A stretch of DNA of 64,000 bases from WHSW01 sp963821345 (GCA_963821345.1 CAWGDM010000001.1:1116001-1180000); one strand, 5' to 3'; counted from the first letter of the stretch, positions 33,302 through 44,413 are shown. A program made the numbers and translations. The notes: generated by a model not told the origin, from the sequence alone.

Positions 33302-33919
33302 GTGGCAGCGATAGTCGGCACGAAGGTCGGGATGACGCAGGTGTTCCAGGAGGACGGAACCCGCGTGCCGGTGACCGTGATCGAGGCGCAGCCCAACACC
33401 GTCACCGCGGTCCGCGACCCCGAGCGCGACGGCTACGCCGCCGTGCAGCTCGCGGCGATCCCGACCGAGGAGCGCAAGCTCAACAAGCCGTCGCTCGGCC
33501 ACCTGAAGAAGGCCGGGGCGCCGCCTTCGCGCGCCCTGCGCGAGTTCCGCGACGAGGCCCCCGAGGCCCAGATCGGCGAGCAGCTCACGGTCGAGCAGTT
33601 CGAGCCGGGGGCCAGGGTCAAGGTCTCCGCGACCTCGGTCGGCAAGGGGTTCCAGGGCACGATCAAGCGCCACAACTTCGGCCGCGGCCCGGTCTCGCAC
33701 GGCTCCCACAACGTCCGCGCCCCGGGCTCGATCGGCGCCAGCGCCGACCCGGCCAGGGTGTTCAAGGGCGTGAAGATGCCCGGGCAGATGGGCAACAAGC
33801 GGATCACCCAGCGGGGGCTCGAGGTGGTCGACGTCGACGCCGAGCGCAACCTGCTGCTGATTCGCGGCGCGGTCCCCGGCCCCAAGGGCGGCACCGTGGA
33901 GGTGCGCAGCGATGGCTAG
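33302..33919 (+). CDS. rplC: 50S ribosomal protein L3
   Basis: A 205-residue L3 (AAIVGTKVGMTQVFQEDGTR). The GRGPVSHGSHNVRAPGSIGA segment that reaches the peptidyl transferase centre is intact. GTG 33302 was chosen over TTG 33296 because GAGG lies 7 nt before the GTG. The stop overlaps the rplD start by 8 bp. Confidence 0.96.
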   Translation: MAAIVGTKVGMTQVFQEDGTRVPVTVIEAQPNTVTAVRDPERDGYAAVQLAAIPTEERKLNKPSLGHLKKAGAPPSRALREFRDEAPEAQIGEQLTVEQFEPGARVKVSATSVGKGFQGTIKRHNFGRGPVSHGSHNVRAPGSIGASADPARVFKGVKMPGQMGNKRITQRGLEVVDVDAERNLLLIRGAVPGPKGGTVEVRSDG

Positions 33920-34602
33920 CGCCAAGGCACTGAAGGCCCCCACGCTCGGCAAGCAGGCGAAGACCGACCTGCCGGAGGCCGTCTTCGGCGAGGAGTTCCA
34001 CGAGAGCCTCGTGCACGAGGCGGCGCGTGCCGACCTCGCGGCGCGCCGGCGCGGCACCGCCTCCAGCCTCGGCCGCGGCGAGGTCTCGATGACCACGGCG
34101 AAGGCCTGGAAGCAGAAGGGCACCGGCCGCGCGCGCGTCGGGGCGCTCGGCGTCCCCCACCGGCGCGGCGGCGGCGTGGCCTTCGGCCCGAAGCCGCGCT
34201 CGCACACCTTCAAGGTCAACCGCAAGGCGCGCCGCCGCGCGCTGCGCTCGGCGTTCTCGGTTCACGCCGCCCGCGACAGCATCGCCGTGATCGACGCCGC
34301 CGCCTACGAGACCCCTTCGACCAAGGCGGCCGCCGAGGCGATCTCCAAGTGGGCGCCCAAGGGCCCGACCCTGGTCCTCTGCGACCCCGAGGAGATCGGG
34401 GTGCTGAAGAGCTTTCGCAACATCCCCAAGGTCGACGTGCTGCCGGTCGGCTCGGCCGGCGTCGTCGACGTCATCGGCCACGCCTCGCTCGCCCTCACCC
34501 CGAGCCGCGCTCGCCTCGCTCGACGCGCGGGTCAGCGACGTCGATCGCAGCGCGGCTGACCCGAGCACCCCCGCAGGCGAAGCCGAGGAGGTGGCGGGCT
34601 GA
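33912..34602 (+). CDS. rplD: 50S ribosomal protein L4; one frameshift
   Basis: About 229 residues after removing one base near 34505. The conserved KQKGTGRARVGALGVPHRRG loop is intact, and after the repair the last part reads ALASLDARVSDVDRS and ends at TGA 34602, overlapping the rplW ATG. Without the repair the frame ends at 34559 with an Arg-rich, unnatural tail. The gene is essential, so sequence error is likely. Confidence 0.93.
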
Positions 34603-34897
34603 TGGAGGCGCGTCAGGTGATCCTGGAGCCGGTCGTGAGCGAGAAGAGCTACGCGCTGATGGCCGACGGCAAGTACACGTTCCGGGTCGACGACCGCGCC
34701 CACAAGACCCAGATCCGGCGGGCGGTCGAGGAGATCTTCGACGTCGGCGTGGTCGAGGTGCGGACGATCAAGGTGCGCTCGAAGCCGAAGCGCCGCGGCG
34801 TCCACAGCGGGCGCACGAGGTCGTGGAAGAAGGCGATCGTCCAGCTTGCGCCGGGCGACCGCATCGAGCTGTTCGAGGGTGCGGCGGTGGCTGACTG

Positions 34898-34898
<1 letters not shown>
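34602..34898 (+). CDS. rplW: 50S ribosomal protein L23
   Basis: A 98-residue L23 (MEARQVILEPVVSEKSYALM) with FRVDDRAHKTQIRRAVEEIF and the R/K-rich extended loop (VRSKPKRRGVHSGRTRSWKK). It lies at the exit-tunnel docking site for trigger factor and SRP. Start and stop overlap the neighbouring genes (ATGA type). Confidence 0.97.
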
Positions 34899-35743
<845 letters not shown>

Positions 35744-35746
35744 GCG

Positions 35747-36013
35747 ATGAGTAGATCTTCGAAGAAGGGCCCGTTCGTCGACGAGCGCTTGATCAAGCGG
35801 ATCGCGCAGATGAACGAGTCGAACCAGAAGCACATGATCAAGACCTGGTCGCGGACCTCGACCGTGTTCCCGGAGATGGTCGGTCACACGATCGCCGTCC
35901 ACGACGGGCGCAAGCACGTGCCGGTGTTCATCTCCGAGTCGATGGTCGGCCACAAGCTCGGCGAGTTCGCGCCCACGCGCACCTACCGCGGCCACGGGGG
36001 CCGAGAGCGCTGA
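35747..36013 (+). CDS. rpsS: 30S ribosomal protein S19
   Basis: An 88-residue S19 (MSRSSKKGPFVDERLIKRIA) with IKTWSRTSTVFPEMVGHTIAVH and GHKLGEFAPTRTYRGH. It lies 3 nt after rplB, and its stop overlaps the rplV start. Confidence 0.97.
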   Translation: MSRSSKKGPFVDERLIKRIAQMNESNQKHMIKTWSRTSTVFPEMVGHTIAVHDGRKHVPVFISESMVGHKLGEFAPTRTYRGHGGRER

Positions 36014-36393
36014 TGGCCGCCGCGCCAAAGAAGAAGGAGGCCGCGGAGGCCCCGGTCGTCCGGGCGAAGGCCCGCTACGTCCGCGTTGCCCCGCGCAAGG
36101 CGCGCCTGGTCGCCGACCAGATCCGCGGCCTGCCGGTCGACGAGGCCCGCACCCTGCTCGCCTTCTCAAGCCGCGGCGCCGCCCGGGATCTGCTGGTCCT
36201 GCTCGACTCGGCCGCCGCCAACGCCGAGGCCAACCACGAGCTGGTTGCCGACGATATGAAGATCACCGCGGTCAGCGTCGACGAGGGCCCGACCCTGAAG
36301 CGCTGGCGCGCTCGCGCGCGCGGCCGCGCAACCCCGATCCATAAGCGCACCAGCCATCTGTCGCTGGCGCTGACCCCGACCACGGACGCCTAG
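36013..36393 (+). CDS. rplV: 50S ribosomal protein L22
   Basis: A 126-residue L22: KARYVRVAPRKARLVADQIRGL at the N terminus and the tunnel-lining beta hairpin DEGPTLKRWRARARGRATPI near the C terminus. The first 15 residues are a short Ala/Lys/Glu extension. Overlaps rpsS by one base. Confidence 0.97.
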   Translation: MAAAPKKKEAAEAPVVRAKARYVRVAPRKARLVADQIRGLPVDEARTLLAFSSRGAARDLLVLLDSAAANAEANHELVADDMKITAVSVDEGPTLKRWRARARGRATPIHKRTSHLSLALTPTTDA

Positions 36394-36407
36394 GAGAACG
36401 AAGACCA

Positions 36408-37300
<893 letters not shown>

Positions 37301-37301
<1 letters not shown>

Positions 37302-37720
37302 TGCTGATGCCGAAGCGGGTCAAGCACCGCAAGCAGATGCGCGGCAAGCGCCGCGGCTACACGAAGGGCGGCGCCACCGTCGCCTTCGGCGAGTACGGGC
37401 TCAAGGCGGTCGACCGCGGTTGGATCACCAACCGCCAGATCGAGGCCGCCCGCGTCGCGATGACCCGCAAGATCAAGCGCGGTGGCAAGGTCTGGATCAA
37501 CGTCTTCCCCGACAAGCCGTACACGAAGAAGCCGGCCGAGACCCGCCAGGGCTCGGGCAAGGGCAACCCGGAGGGTTGGGTCGCCGTGGTCAAGCCCGGC
37601 AAGGTGATGTTCGAGCTCTCCGGCGTCGACGAGGACCTGGCCAAGGAGGCGATGCGCCTCGCCGGACACAAGCTGCCGATCCGGACCCGCTTCGTGACCC
37701 GAGAGGGGGCGAGCCAGTGA
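37301..37720 (+). CDS. rplP: 50S ribosomal protein L16
   Basis: A 139-residue L16 (MLMPKRVKHRKQMRGKRRGY) with GEYGLKAVDRGWITNRQIEAAR and the conserved Arg-containing loop near KPAETRQGSGKGNPEGWVAV. The ATG overlaps the rpsC stop. It shapes the A-site tRNA elbow contact. Confidence 0.96.
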
Positions 37721-37926
37721 ACGCCGCCGACGTCCACGCGCTCGGCGACCAGGACCTGGTCCAGGCGCTGAAGGAGGCCCGCGAGGAGGCCTTTGGCCTG
37801 CGCTTTCGCCACGCGACCGGCGAGCTCGAGAACACCGCCGGGCTCGGCGCCGCGCGCCGCGATCTGGCCCGGCTGCTGACCGTCGCCCACGAGCGCGGGA
37901 TCGACATCGACAAGGAATTGCATTGA
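37717..37926 (+). CDS. rpmC: 50S ribosomal protein L29
   Basis: A 69-residue L29 starting at GTG 37717, overlapping the rplP stop. Two-helix protein with LVQALKEAREEAFGLRFRHA and RRDLARLLTVAHERG. It lies at the tunnel exit near L23. Confidence 0.96.
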   Translation: MNAADVHALGDQDLVQALKEAREEAFGLRFRHATGELENTAGLGAARRDLARLLTVAHERGIDIDKELH

Positions 37927-37981
37927 GCGCGGAGCCGGCGAGAAGGAGAAATTGCGCGAGGCGAAGCGCGAGGAAGATCTG

Positions 37982-38673
37982 ATGAGCGACGAAGTGAACA
38001 ACGAGGAAGCGACCGACGAGGCGCCGGCCGAGCAGGCCGAGGACGCCCCGGTCGAGGACGCCCCGGCCGAGGAGACGCCCGCCGGCGAGGCCGAGGCGGC
38101 CCCCGCGGAGGAGCCTGCGGCCGACGAGCCTGCCGCCGAGGCCGAGGAGCCTGCGGCCGAGGAGGCCGCCGCTGAGGAGCCCGCGGCCGCCGCGGCGCCC
38201 GCGGACGACGCCGAGCCCGAGGAGGTTCTGACCCCGAAGCAGCAGCGCAAGCTCGACCGCGCCCGCCACACCGGCGAGGCGAGGGAGCAGCGCAGCCCCG
38301 ACAGACCGGGCCGCCGAGCGCGCTGCCGAGCGCGCCAAGGCCGCAGCCGCGCGGCGACGCAGCCGCGCTCGCCAGCGGTCCAAGCACGAGGCCGGCCAGG
38401 GCACGACGCCCGCCGAGCGGGTCGAGGGCGCGAAGAAGGTCCGCCAGGGCACCGTGGTCTCGAGCAAGGCCGACAAGACGATCACCGTCCGGATCGAGGT
38501 CGTCCGCCGCCACCCGGTCTACGAGAAGGTCGTCCGCAAGACGGCGACGATCCACGCCCATGACGAGGCCAACGACGCCAACGCAGGGCGACATCGTCCG
38601 GGTGATCGAGTCGCGGCCGCTGTCGCGCACCAAGCGCTGGCGCCTGGTCGAGGTCCTGGAGCGCGCCCGATGA
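37982..38673 (+). CDS. rpsQ: 30S ribosomal protein S17 with a long N-terminal extension; two frameshifts
   Basis: After repairs at about 38296-38299 and 38583-38584 the protein has about 229 residues and ends at TGA 38673, overlapping rplN. Only the last 85 residues are S17 (RQGTVVSSKADKTITVRIEV, then SRPLSRTKRWRLVEVLERAR). Residues 1-85 are a Glu/Ala/Pro-rich acidic region (MSDEVNNEEATDEAPAEQAE onwards), and residues 86-145 are Lys/Arg/Ala-rich, so a charged two-part extension precedes the OB fold. Normal S17 has 80-110 residues. ATG 37982 has an AGGAAG site. Both breaks are probably sequence errors. Confidence 0.88.
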
Positions 38674-39038
38674 TCCAGCAGGAGTCACGCCTGAAGGTCG
38701 CCGACAACTCGGGCGCCCGCGAGATCCTCTGCATCCGCGTCAAGGGCGGCTCGCACCGCCGCTACGCCGGGGTCGGCGACGTGATCACGGCCACGGTCAA
38801 GCAGGCGACGCCGCGCGGCGGCGTCCGCAAGGGCGAGGTCGTGCAGGCGGTCGTCGTCCGCACCCGCAAGCAGCTCGGGCGCGCGGACGGCACCTACATC
38901 TCCTTCGACGAGAACGCCGCCGTCCTGATCGACGCCCAGGGCGCCCCCCGCGGCACCCGAATCTTCGGCCCCGTCGCCCGCGAGCTTCGCGAGCGCAACT
39001 TCATGCGGATCGTCTCGCTCGCCCCGGAGGTCCTATGA
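38670..39038 (+). CDS. rplN: 50S ribosomal protein L14
   Basis: A 122-residue L14 (MIQQESRLKVADNSGAREIL), with RYAGVGDVITATVKQATP and the terminal ELRERNFMRIVSLAPEVL. It forms an intersubunit bridge. The ATG overlaps the rpsQ stop (ATGA). Confidence 0.97.
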   Translation: MIQQESRLKVADNSGAREILCIRVKGGSHRRYAGVGDVITATVKQATPRGGVRKGEVVQAVVVRTRKQLGRADGTYISFDENAAVLIDAQGAPRGTRIFGPVARELRERNFMRIVSLAPEVL

Positions 39039-39090
39039 GCGCGGAGCAGATTCATTTGATGATGGGCGAAGCGCGATCGAGGTGTTCTTG

Positions 39091-39429
39091 ATGGCGAAGC
39101 GCATGCACATCCGCAAGGACGACAGCGTGGTCGTGATCGCCGGCAAGGACAAGGGCAAGACCGGTCGCGTCCTGCGCACCGAGCCTGGCCGCCGGCGGCT
39201 CTGGGTCGAAGGCCTCAACATCCACAAGCGCCACACCAAGCCGCGCTCGGTCAAGGACACCCAGAAGGCGCAGTCGAGCGGGATCATCGACCAGGAGGGG
39301 CCGATCGACGTCTCCAACGTGATGCTGCTCGAGCCGAGCGACAACAAGCCGACCCGGGTCGGCGTGCGGGTCGGCGACGACGGCAGTCGCCAGCGCTACG
39401 CGAAGCGAACCGGTAAGGCGATCGAGTAG
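39091..39429 (+). CDS. rplX: 50S ribosomal protein L24
   Basis: A 112-residue L24 starting MAKRMHIRKDDSVVVIAGKD, with the KOW motif DKGKTGRVLRTEPGRRRLWVEG. ATG 39091 is preferred to GTG 39082 because GAGG lies 8 nt before it. It is an early 50S assembly protein. Confidence 0.96.
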   Translation: MAKRMHIRKDDSVVVIAGKDKGKTGRVLRTEPGRRRLWVEGLNIHKRHTKPRSVKDTQKAQSSGIIDQEGPIDVSNVMLLEPSDNKPTRVGVRVGDDGSRQRYAKRTGKAIE

Positions 39430-39437
39430 GCGAAACC

Positions 39438-40256
39438 ATGGAAGCAGCGACTTCACAAGAGCCAAAGAGCAAGGCGGCGCCGCCGCCCCGGCTGCGCGAG
39501 ACCTACGAGAACGAGCTCGCCCCGAAGCTGACCGAGAAGTTCGGCTACTCGAGCGCGATGGAGATCCCGCGGCTGATCAAGATCACGGTCAACATGGGGG
39601 TCGGCGACGCGAAGCAGTCGACGCCGACGCTCGAGGCCGCGACCGAGCAGCTCGAGACGATCACCGGCCAGCACCCGAACGTGCGCCGGGCCCGCAAGTC
39701 GATCGCCAACTTCAAGCTCCGCGAGGGGATGCCGGTCGGGGTCTCGGTGACCCTGCGCGGCGCCCGCATGTGGGAGTTCCTCGACCGGCTGATCTCGATC
39801 TCGATCCCGCGGATCCGCGACTTCCGCGGCCTCAACCCGCGCTCGTTCGACGGCCGCGGCAACTACTCGATTGGCGTTCGCGAGCAGCTGATCTTCCCCG
39901 AGATCGACTACGACTCGATCGACGAGGTCCGCGGCCTCGACATCGCGATCACGACCACCGCCGCCACCGACGAGGAGGGCTTCGAGCTGTTGCTCGGGCT
40001 CGGGATGCCGTTCGCCGAGGACGGCCGCCCCGGCCAGGTCGACCGCGCCGCCGAGGAAGAGGAGGAGCGGCGCAAGGAGGAGGCTCGCCAGCGCGCCGAG
40101 GCCGAGGCCGCGGCGCTCGAGCAGCTCAAGGAGGAGAACCCCGAGGCGTACGCCAAGCGCGCGCGGCCGAGTGAGGACGAGGAGGACGCCGAGGGTGCCG
40201 AGGGCGGCGCCGAGGACGGCGGAGAGACTTCAAGCGACGAGAGTTCCGAGGAGTAG
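39438..40256 (+). CDS. rplE: 50S ribosomal protein L5 with acidic C-terminal tail
   Basis: A 272-residue L5. Conserved parts are PRLIKITVNMGVGDA, GQHPNVRRARKSIANFKLRE, FLDRLISISIPRIRDFRGL and FPEIDYDSIDEVRGLDI. The core ends near residue 198; the last 70 residues form a charged helix (EEEEERRKEEARQRAEAEAA) and an acidic Ser/Glu/Gly tail. Standard L5 is about 180 residues. Confidence 0.96.
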   Translation: MEAATSQEPKSKAAPPPRLRETYENELAPKLTEKFGYSSAMEIPRLIKITVNMGVGDAKQSTPTLEAATEQLETITGQHPNVRRARKSIANFKLREGMPVGVSVTLRGARMWEFLDRLISISIPRIRDFRGLNPRSFDGRGNYSIGVREQLIFPEIDYDSIDEVRGLDIAITTTAATDEEGFELLLGLGMPFAEDGRPGQVDRAAEEEEERRKEEARQRAEAEAAALEQLKEENPEAYAKRARPSEDEEDAEGAEGGAEDGGETSSDESSEE

Positions 40257-40260
40257 CCTG

Positions 40261-40446
40261 ATGGCCAAGACGTCACAGAAGGTCGCCCAGAAGCGGCCGC
40301 CCAAGTTCAAGACCCGCGGGTACAACCGCTGCCGCAAGTGCGGCCGCTCCCGCGCCTACTACCGCAAGTTCGGCCTCTGCCGCATCTGCCTGCGCGAGCA
40401 GGCCCACCAGGGACACGTCCCCGGGATGAGCAAGGCGAGCTGGTAA
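40261..40446 (+). CDS. rpsZ: 30S ribosomal protein S14, zinc-binding type
   Basis: A 61-residue type Z S14 (MAKTSQKVAQKRPPKFKTRG) with the four zinc-ligand Cys in CRKCGRSRAYYRKFGLCRIC and a C terminus ending GMSKASW. It lies 4 nt after rplE. Confidence 0.97.
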   Translation: MAKTSQKVAQKRPPKFKTRGYNRCRKCGRSRAYYRKFGLCRICLREQAHQGHVPGMSKASW

Positions 40447-40465
40447 CCCGAAACGGACACGAAGC

Positions 40466-40861
40466 ATGCTCACCGATCCAATCGCCGATTACCTGACCCG
40501 CGTCCGCAACGCGCTCGCGGCCGACCATACGGACGTCGAGGTGCCCGCCTCGCGGCTGAAGAAGGAGCTCAGCCGCATCCTCACCGAGCAGGGCTACATC
40601 ACCTCGTACGAGGTCGAGCCGACCGCGGTCGGCGAGGTGATCCGGATCCAGCTCAAGTACACCGAGGACCGCCGTCCGGTGATCAGCGGCATGCGCCGCG
40701 TCTCGCGCCCGGGCCGCCGCCGCTACGTCACCCACGACGACGTGCCGCGGGTTCAGGGCGGCATGGGAACCTCGATCGTGTCCACCTCGACCGGCGTGAT
40801 GACCGGCCACGAGGCGAAGGCGAAGGGCGTCGGCGGCGAGGTCGTCGCCTACGTTTGGTGA
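40466..40861 (+). CDS. rpsH: 30S ribosomal protein S8
   Basis: A 131-residue S8 (MLTDPIADYLTRVRNALAAD). RPVISGMRRVSRPGRRRYV and the C-terminal GTSIVSTSTGVMTGHEAK are typical. It is an early central-domain binder and, in other bacteria, a repressor of the spc operon. Confidence 0.97.
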   Translation: MLTDPIADYLTRVRNALAADHTDVEVPASRLKKELSRILTEQGYITSYEVEPTAVGEVIRIQLKYTEDRRPVISGMRRVSRPGRRRYVTHDDVPRVQGGMGTSIVSTSTGVMTGHEAKAKGVGGEVVAYVW

Positions 40862-40864
40862 GCC

Positions 40865-41402
40865 ATGAGTCGCATTGGGAAAAAGCCAATCACCGTGCCC
40901 GAGGGCGTCAGCGTCTCGCTCGGCCCTGGCCGCGTGACCGTCAACGGCCCCAAGGGCGAGCTCGAGCAGAGCGTCTCGACCCGGATGGAGATCGCCGAGG
41001 CCGAGGACGGCACGCTGACCGTCAGCCGACCGACCGACCGACCCAGCGACCGCGCCGTCCACGGCCTCACCCGGAGCCTGATCGCGAACATGGTCGACGG
41101 GCGTCACCGACGGGTTCGAGAAGCGGCTCGAGATCCAGGGCGTCGGCTACCGCGCCAAGCTCGCCGGCAAGGCGCTGGAGCTCAACGTCGGCTACTCGCA
41201 CCCGGTCTCGATTCCCGCCCCCGACGGGATCGAGTTCGAGGTCCCGCAGCCGACCCAGGTGATCGTCCGCGGGATCGACAAGCAGATGGTCGGCGAGATT
41301 GCCTCCCAGATCCGCCGCGTGCGCCCGCCCGAGCCCTACAAGGGCAAGGGGATCCGCTACGAGGGCGAGCAGGTCAGGCGAAAGGTCGGTAAGCGCGCCT
41401 AA
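40865..41402 (+). CDS. rplF: 50S ribosomal protein L6; one frameshift
   Basis: About 178 residues after removing one base at about 41102. The N-terminal part (MSRIGKKPITVPEGVSVSLG to LIANMVDG) is in one frame and the C-terminal part (VTDGFEKRLEIQGVGYRAKL, RVRPPEPYKGKGIRYEGEQV) in the next. The repaired stop TAA 41402 overlaps the rplR ATG. The gene is essential, so sequence error is likely. Confidence 0.93.
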
Positions 41403-41755
41403 TGACCGTCACCACCAAGCCTCAGCAGCGCCTGCGCCGCCGCCGGCGCGTCCGGGCCAAGGTCTCCGGCACGGCCGAGCGGCCGCGGCTGTCCGTGTTC
41501 CGGTCCAACCGCGGCCTGTTCGCGCAGCTGATCGACGACCGCGCCGGCAAGACCGTCGCCGCCGTCTCCTGGATCGAGCCCGAGCTGCGCAAGCTTGGCG
41601 CGATGGACCAGGCGAAGAAGGCCGGCGAGCTGCTCGCCGAGCGCGCCAAGGCCGCCGGGGTCTCCAGCTGCGTCTTCGACCGCGGTGGCTACCGCTACCA
41701 CGGCCGCGTCAAGGCCCTCGCCGAGGGCGCCCGCGAGGGCGGGCTGCAGTTCTGA
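41402..41755 (+). CDS. rplR: 50S ribosomal protein L18
   Basis: A 117-residue L18: RRRRRVRAKVSGTAERPRLS, FRSNRGLFAQLIDD and the terminal FDRGGYRYHGRVKALAEGAR. It binds 5S rRNA together with L5. The ATG overlaps the rplF stop. Confidence 0.97.
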   Translation: MTVTTKPQQRLRRRRRVRAKVSGTAERPRLSVFRSNRGLFAQLIDDRAGKTVAAVSWIEPELRKLGAMDQAKKAGELLAERAKAAGVSSCVFDRGGYRYHGRVKALAEGAREGGLQF

Positions 41756-41776
41756 GCCGCTACCTTCACTGACTTC

Positions 41777-42451
41777 ATGAAGACCCGCCATGACATCGTG
41801 ATCATCAGCCCGCAGGGCCTCGACCTGCAGGAGCGCGTGATCGAGATCAACCGCGTCGCCAAGGTCGTCAAGGGCGGCCGGCGCTTCTCGTTCACCGCCC
41901 TGGTCGCCGTCGGCGACGAGGACTCCGTGGTCGGGATCGGCTACGGCAAGGCCCGCGAGGTGCCGCTGGCGATTCAGAAGGCGGTCGAGAACGCGCGCAA
42001 GAGCCTGGTCCGGGTTCCGAAGTACGGCCAGACGATCCCGCACCGGACGATCGGCCGGTTCGGCTCCGGCCACGTCGTCCTGCGCCCGGCCAGCCCCGGT
42101 ACCGGGGTGATCGCCGGCGGCGGCGTGCGCGCGGTGCTCGAGCTCGCCGGGATCCGCGACGTGCTCTCGAAGTCGATCGGCACCCAGAACCCGATCAATC
42201 TGGTGAAGGCGACGATGGACGGGCTCACCGGCCTGCGCCGCCCCGAGGACGTCGCCAAGCTGCGCGGCCTCTCGATCAAGCAGGTGCTCGGGCTGGATCT
42301 TCAGGAGGCGGCCGCGAAGCAGGCTGCCGCCGACGCTGCGCCGGTCGAGGAAGCCGCCGCTCCGGTGGCCGAGCCGGTCGCAGTCGCCACCGAGGCTCCG
42401 GCCGCCGAGCCCGCCCCGGCCGCGGAGGCGCCGGCGCAGGAGGACTCCTGA
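41777..42451 (+). CDS. rpsE: 30S ribosomal protein S5 with Ala/Pro/Glu tail
   Basis: A 224-residue S5: ERVIEINRVAKVVKGGRRFS, VGIGYGKAREVPLAIQKAVE and GVIAGGGVRAVLELAGIRDV. The fold ends near residue 180; about 45 residues of AAPVEEAAAPVAEPVAVA-type tail follow. Usual length is 165-200. The stop overlaps rpmD. Confidence 0.96.
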   Translation: MKTRHDIVIISPQGLDLQERVIEINRVAKVVKGGRRFSFTALVAVGDEDSVVGIGYGKAREVPLAIQKAVENARKSLVRVPKYGQTIPHRTIGRFGSGHVVLRPASPGTGVIAGGGVRAVLELAGIRDVLSKSIGTQNPINLVKATMDGLTGLRRPEDVAKLRGLSIKQVLGLDLQEAAAKQAAADAAPVEEAAAPVAEPVAVATEAPAAEPAPAAEAPAQEDS

Positions 42452-42636
42452 TGGCCGACGTCAAGTTGAAGCAGGTTCGCTCGGCCAACGGCGCCAGCCC
42501 GAAGCAGCGCGGCACGCTCGAGTCGCTGAAGCTCGGCCGCATCGGCCGTCAGTCGACGATGAAGGACACGCCGCAACTGCGCGGGGCGCTCGACCGCGTC
42601 TCGCACCTGGTCGAGGTCGACGAGGGTAAGAGCTGA
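42451..42636 (+). CDS. rpmD: 50S ribosomal protein L30
   Basis: A 61-residue L30: LKLGRIGRQSTMKDTPQLRG is the signature. The short beta-alpha-beta protein lies between rpsE and rplO, overlapping both (ATGA-type junctions). Confidence 0.96.
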   Translation: MADVKLKQVRSANGASPKQRGTLESLKLGRIGRQSTMKDTPQLRGALDRVSHLVEVDEGKS

Positions 42637-43130
42637 TGGCCCGCCTCGACCCCGAGGACATCGGCCTGCACTCGATCCGCCCGAAGCCGGGCGCCACGCA
42701 CCCGCGCAAGCGGCTCGGACGCGGCAAGGGCTCGGGCCAGGGCAAGACCGCCGGACGGGGCCACAAGGGCGCCGGCGCGCGCGCCGGCGCCAAGGACAAG
42801 CGCGCCTACGAGGGCGGGCAGAACCCGATCCACATGCGGATGCGCAAGCTGCGCGGCCCGAACAAGAAGATGTCGATGCCGTTCGAGCCCTTCCGCACCC
42901 ACACCCAGCCGGTCAACCTGGCCGACCTCGAGGCGCGGTTCGACGCCGGTGCCGAGGTGACGCCGGAGACGCTGCGCGCCGCCGGGCTCGCCAAGCGCCG
43001 CCATCCGGTCAAGGTCCTGGGGCGGGGCGAGATCTCGAAGAAGCTGACCGTGCGCGCGCACGGCTTCAGCGCCACCGCCAAGGAGAAGATCGAGGCCGCG
43101 GGCGGGACCGCGGAAGTCATCGAGGGCTAG
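42636..43130 (+). CDS. rplO: 50S ribosomal protein L15
   Basis: A 164-residue L15 with the Gly-rich N-terminal part KRLGRGKGSGQGKTAGRGHK and the C-terminal KVLGRGEISKKLTVRAHGFS followed by AKEKIEAAGGTAEVIEG. The stop precedes secY by 3 nt. Confidence 0.97.
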   Translation: MARLDPEDIGLHSIRPKPGATHPRKRLGRGKGSGQGKTAGRGHKGAGARAGAKDKRAYEGGQNPIHMRMRKLRGPNKKMSMPFEPFRTHTQPVNLADLEARFDAGAEVTPETLRAAGLAKRRHPVKVLGRGEISKKLTVRAHGFSATAKEKIEAAGGTAEVIEG

Positions 43131-43133
43131 CCG

Positions 43134-44406
43134 GTGCTCCAGACGATCGCCAACGCGTTCGCGGTCCCGGAGATCCGCCGGAAGATCTTCTTCACGCTGG
43201 CGATGCTGGCGCTCTACCGGCTCGGGGCCTACATCCCGGCGCCGGGTGTCGACGTCGACACGCTCGACTCGATCGAGTCCAACTTCACCGGCAACAACGT
43301 GCTCGGGTTCCTGAACCTGTTCTCGGGCGGCTCGCTGCAGCGGCTGATCCTGTTCGCGCTCGGGATCATGCCCTACATCACGGCCTCGATCATCCTCCAG
43401 CTGCTGACCGTGGTGGTCCCCTCGCTGGAGCGCCTGCAGAAGGAGGGCGAGGTCGGCCAGCAGAAGATCACGCAGTACACGCGCTACCTGACCGTCGGCC
43501 TCGCGTTCGGCCAGTCGATCGGCTACGTCTTCCTGTTCCAGAGCTTCCAGAACAGCGCCGGGCAGAGCGTGGTCGGCGACCTGACGTTCGGCAAGGTCTT
43601 CCTGATCGTGATCTCGCTGACCGCCGGCACCGTCCTGCTGATGTGGCTGGGCGAGCTGATCACCCAGCGCGGGGTCGGCAACGGGATCAGCCTGATGATC
43701 TTCGCCTCGATCGCCTCGCGGATCTTCCCGGGCCTGGACGCGTGGTGGAACAACCCCGATCAGGTCTTCGTGGTGATGATGCCGTTCATCGCCCTCGCCG
43801 TGATCGTCGGCATCGTCTTCGTGCAGGAGGGCCAGCGGCGTATCCCTGTGCAGTACGCCAAACGCGTGGTCGGACGCCGGATGACCACCGGCGGCTCCAC
43901 CTACCTGCCGCTGCGGGTGAACATGGCGGGCGTGATCCCGGTGATCTTCGCCGCCTCGATCATGGCCTTCCCGCCGACCATCGGGCAGCTGCTGAACACG
44001 CCCGCGGCGCTCGACTTCGCCGCCTTCTTCAGCCCCTCGAGCTGGGCCTACGTGGTCGGCGAGGTGTTCTTCATCATCATCTTCACCTACTTCTACACCG
44101 CGGTCACCTTCAACCCGGTCGATCAGGCGGACAACCTGAAGAAGTACGGCGGCTTCATCCCCGGGCGTGAGACCGGGACGGCCGACCGCCGAGTACCTGG
44201 ACCGCATCCTCTCCCGGCTCACCTTCCCCGGAGCGCTGTACCTGGGCGCGGTCGCGGCCCTGCCGACGATCCTGATCAACCAGACCTCGGCCAACTTCTT
44301 CTTCGGTGGCACCTCGATCCTGATCGTCGTCGGCGTCGCGCTCGACACGGTCAAGCAGCTCGAGTCGCAGCTGATGATGCGCAACTACGAGGGCTTCCTC
44401 AAGTAG
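43134..44406 (+). CDS. secY: Preprotein translocase subunit SecY; one frameshift
   Basis: The protein-conducting channel, about 423 residues and 10 helices after repair. The plug/helix-2 region has NLFSGGSLQRLILFALGIMP, and the conserved GFIPGVRPG motif is broken at 44163-44166, where an extra base gives IPGRETG. The second frame continues RPGRPTAEYLDRILSRLTFP to the C terminus (LMMRNYEGFLK). GTG start. Probably a sequence error in an essential gene. Confidence 0.94.
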
Positions 44407-44413
44407 CTCGGCC

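Noticed and set aside
38454..39038. Apparent S17-L14 fusion protein
   Set aside because: The second extra base in rpsQ removes its stop; repair gives separate rpsQ and rplN overlapping by ATGA.
42549..44384. Long minus-strand frame opposite rplO and secY
   Set aside because: His/Asp/Arg-rich repetitive sequence without a family; antisense to intact conserved proteins.
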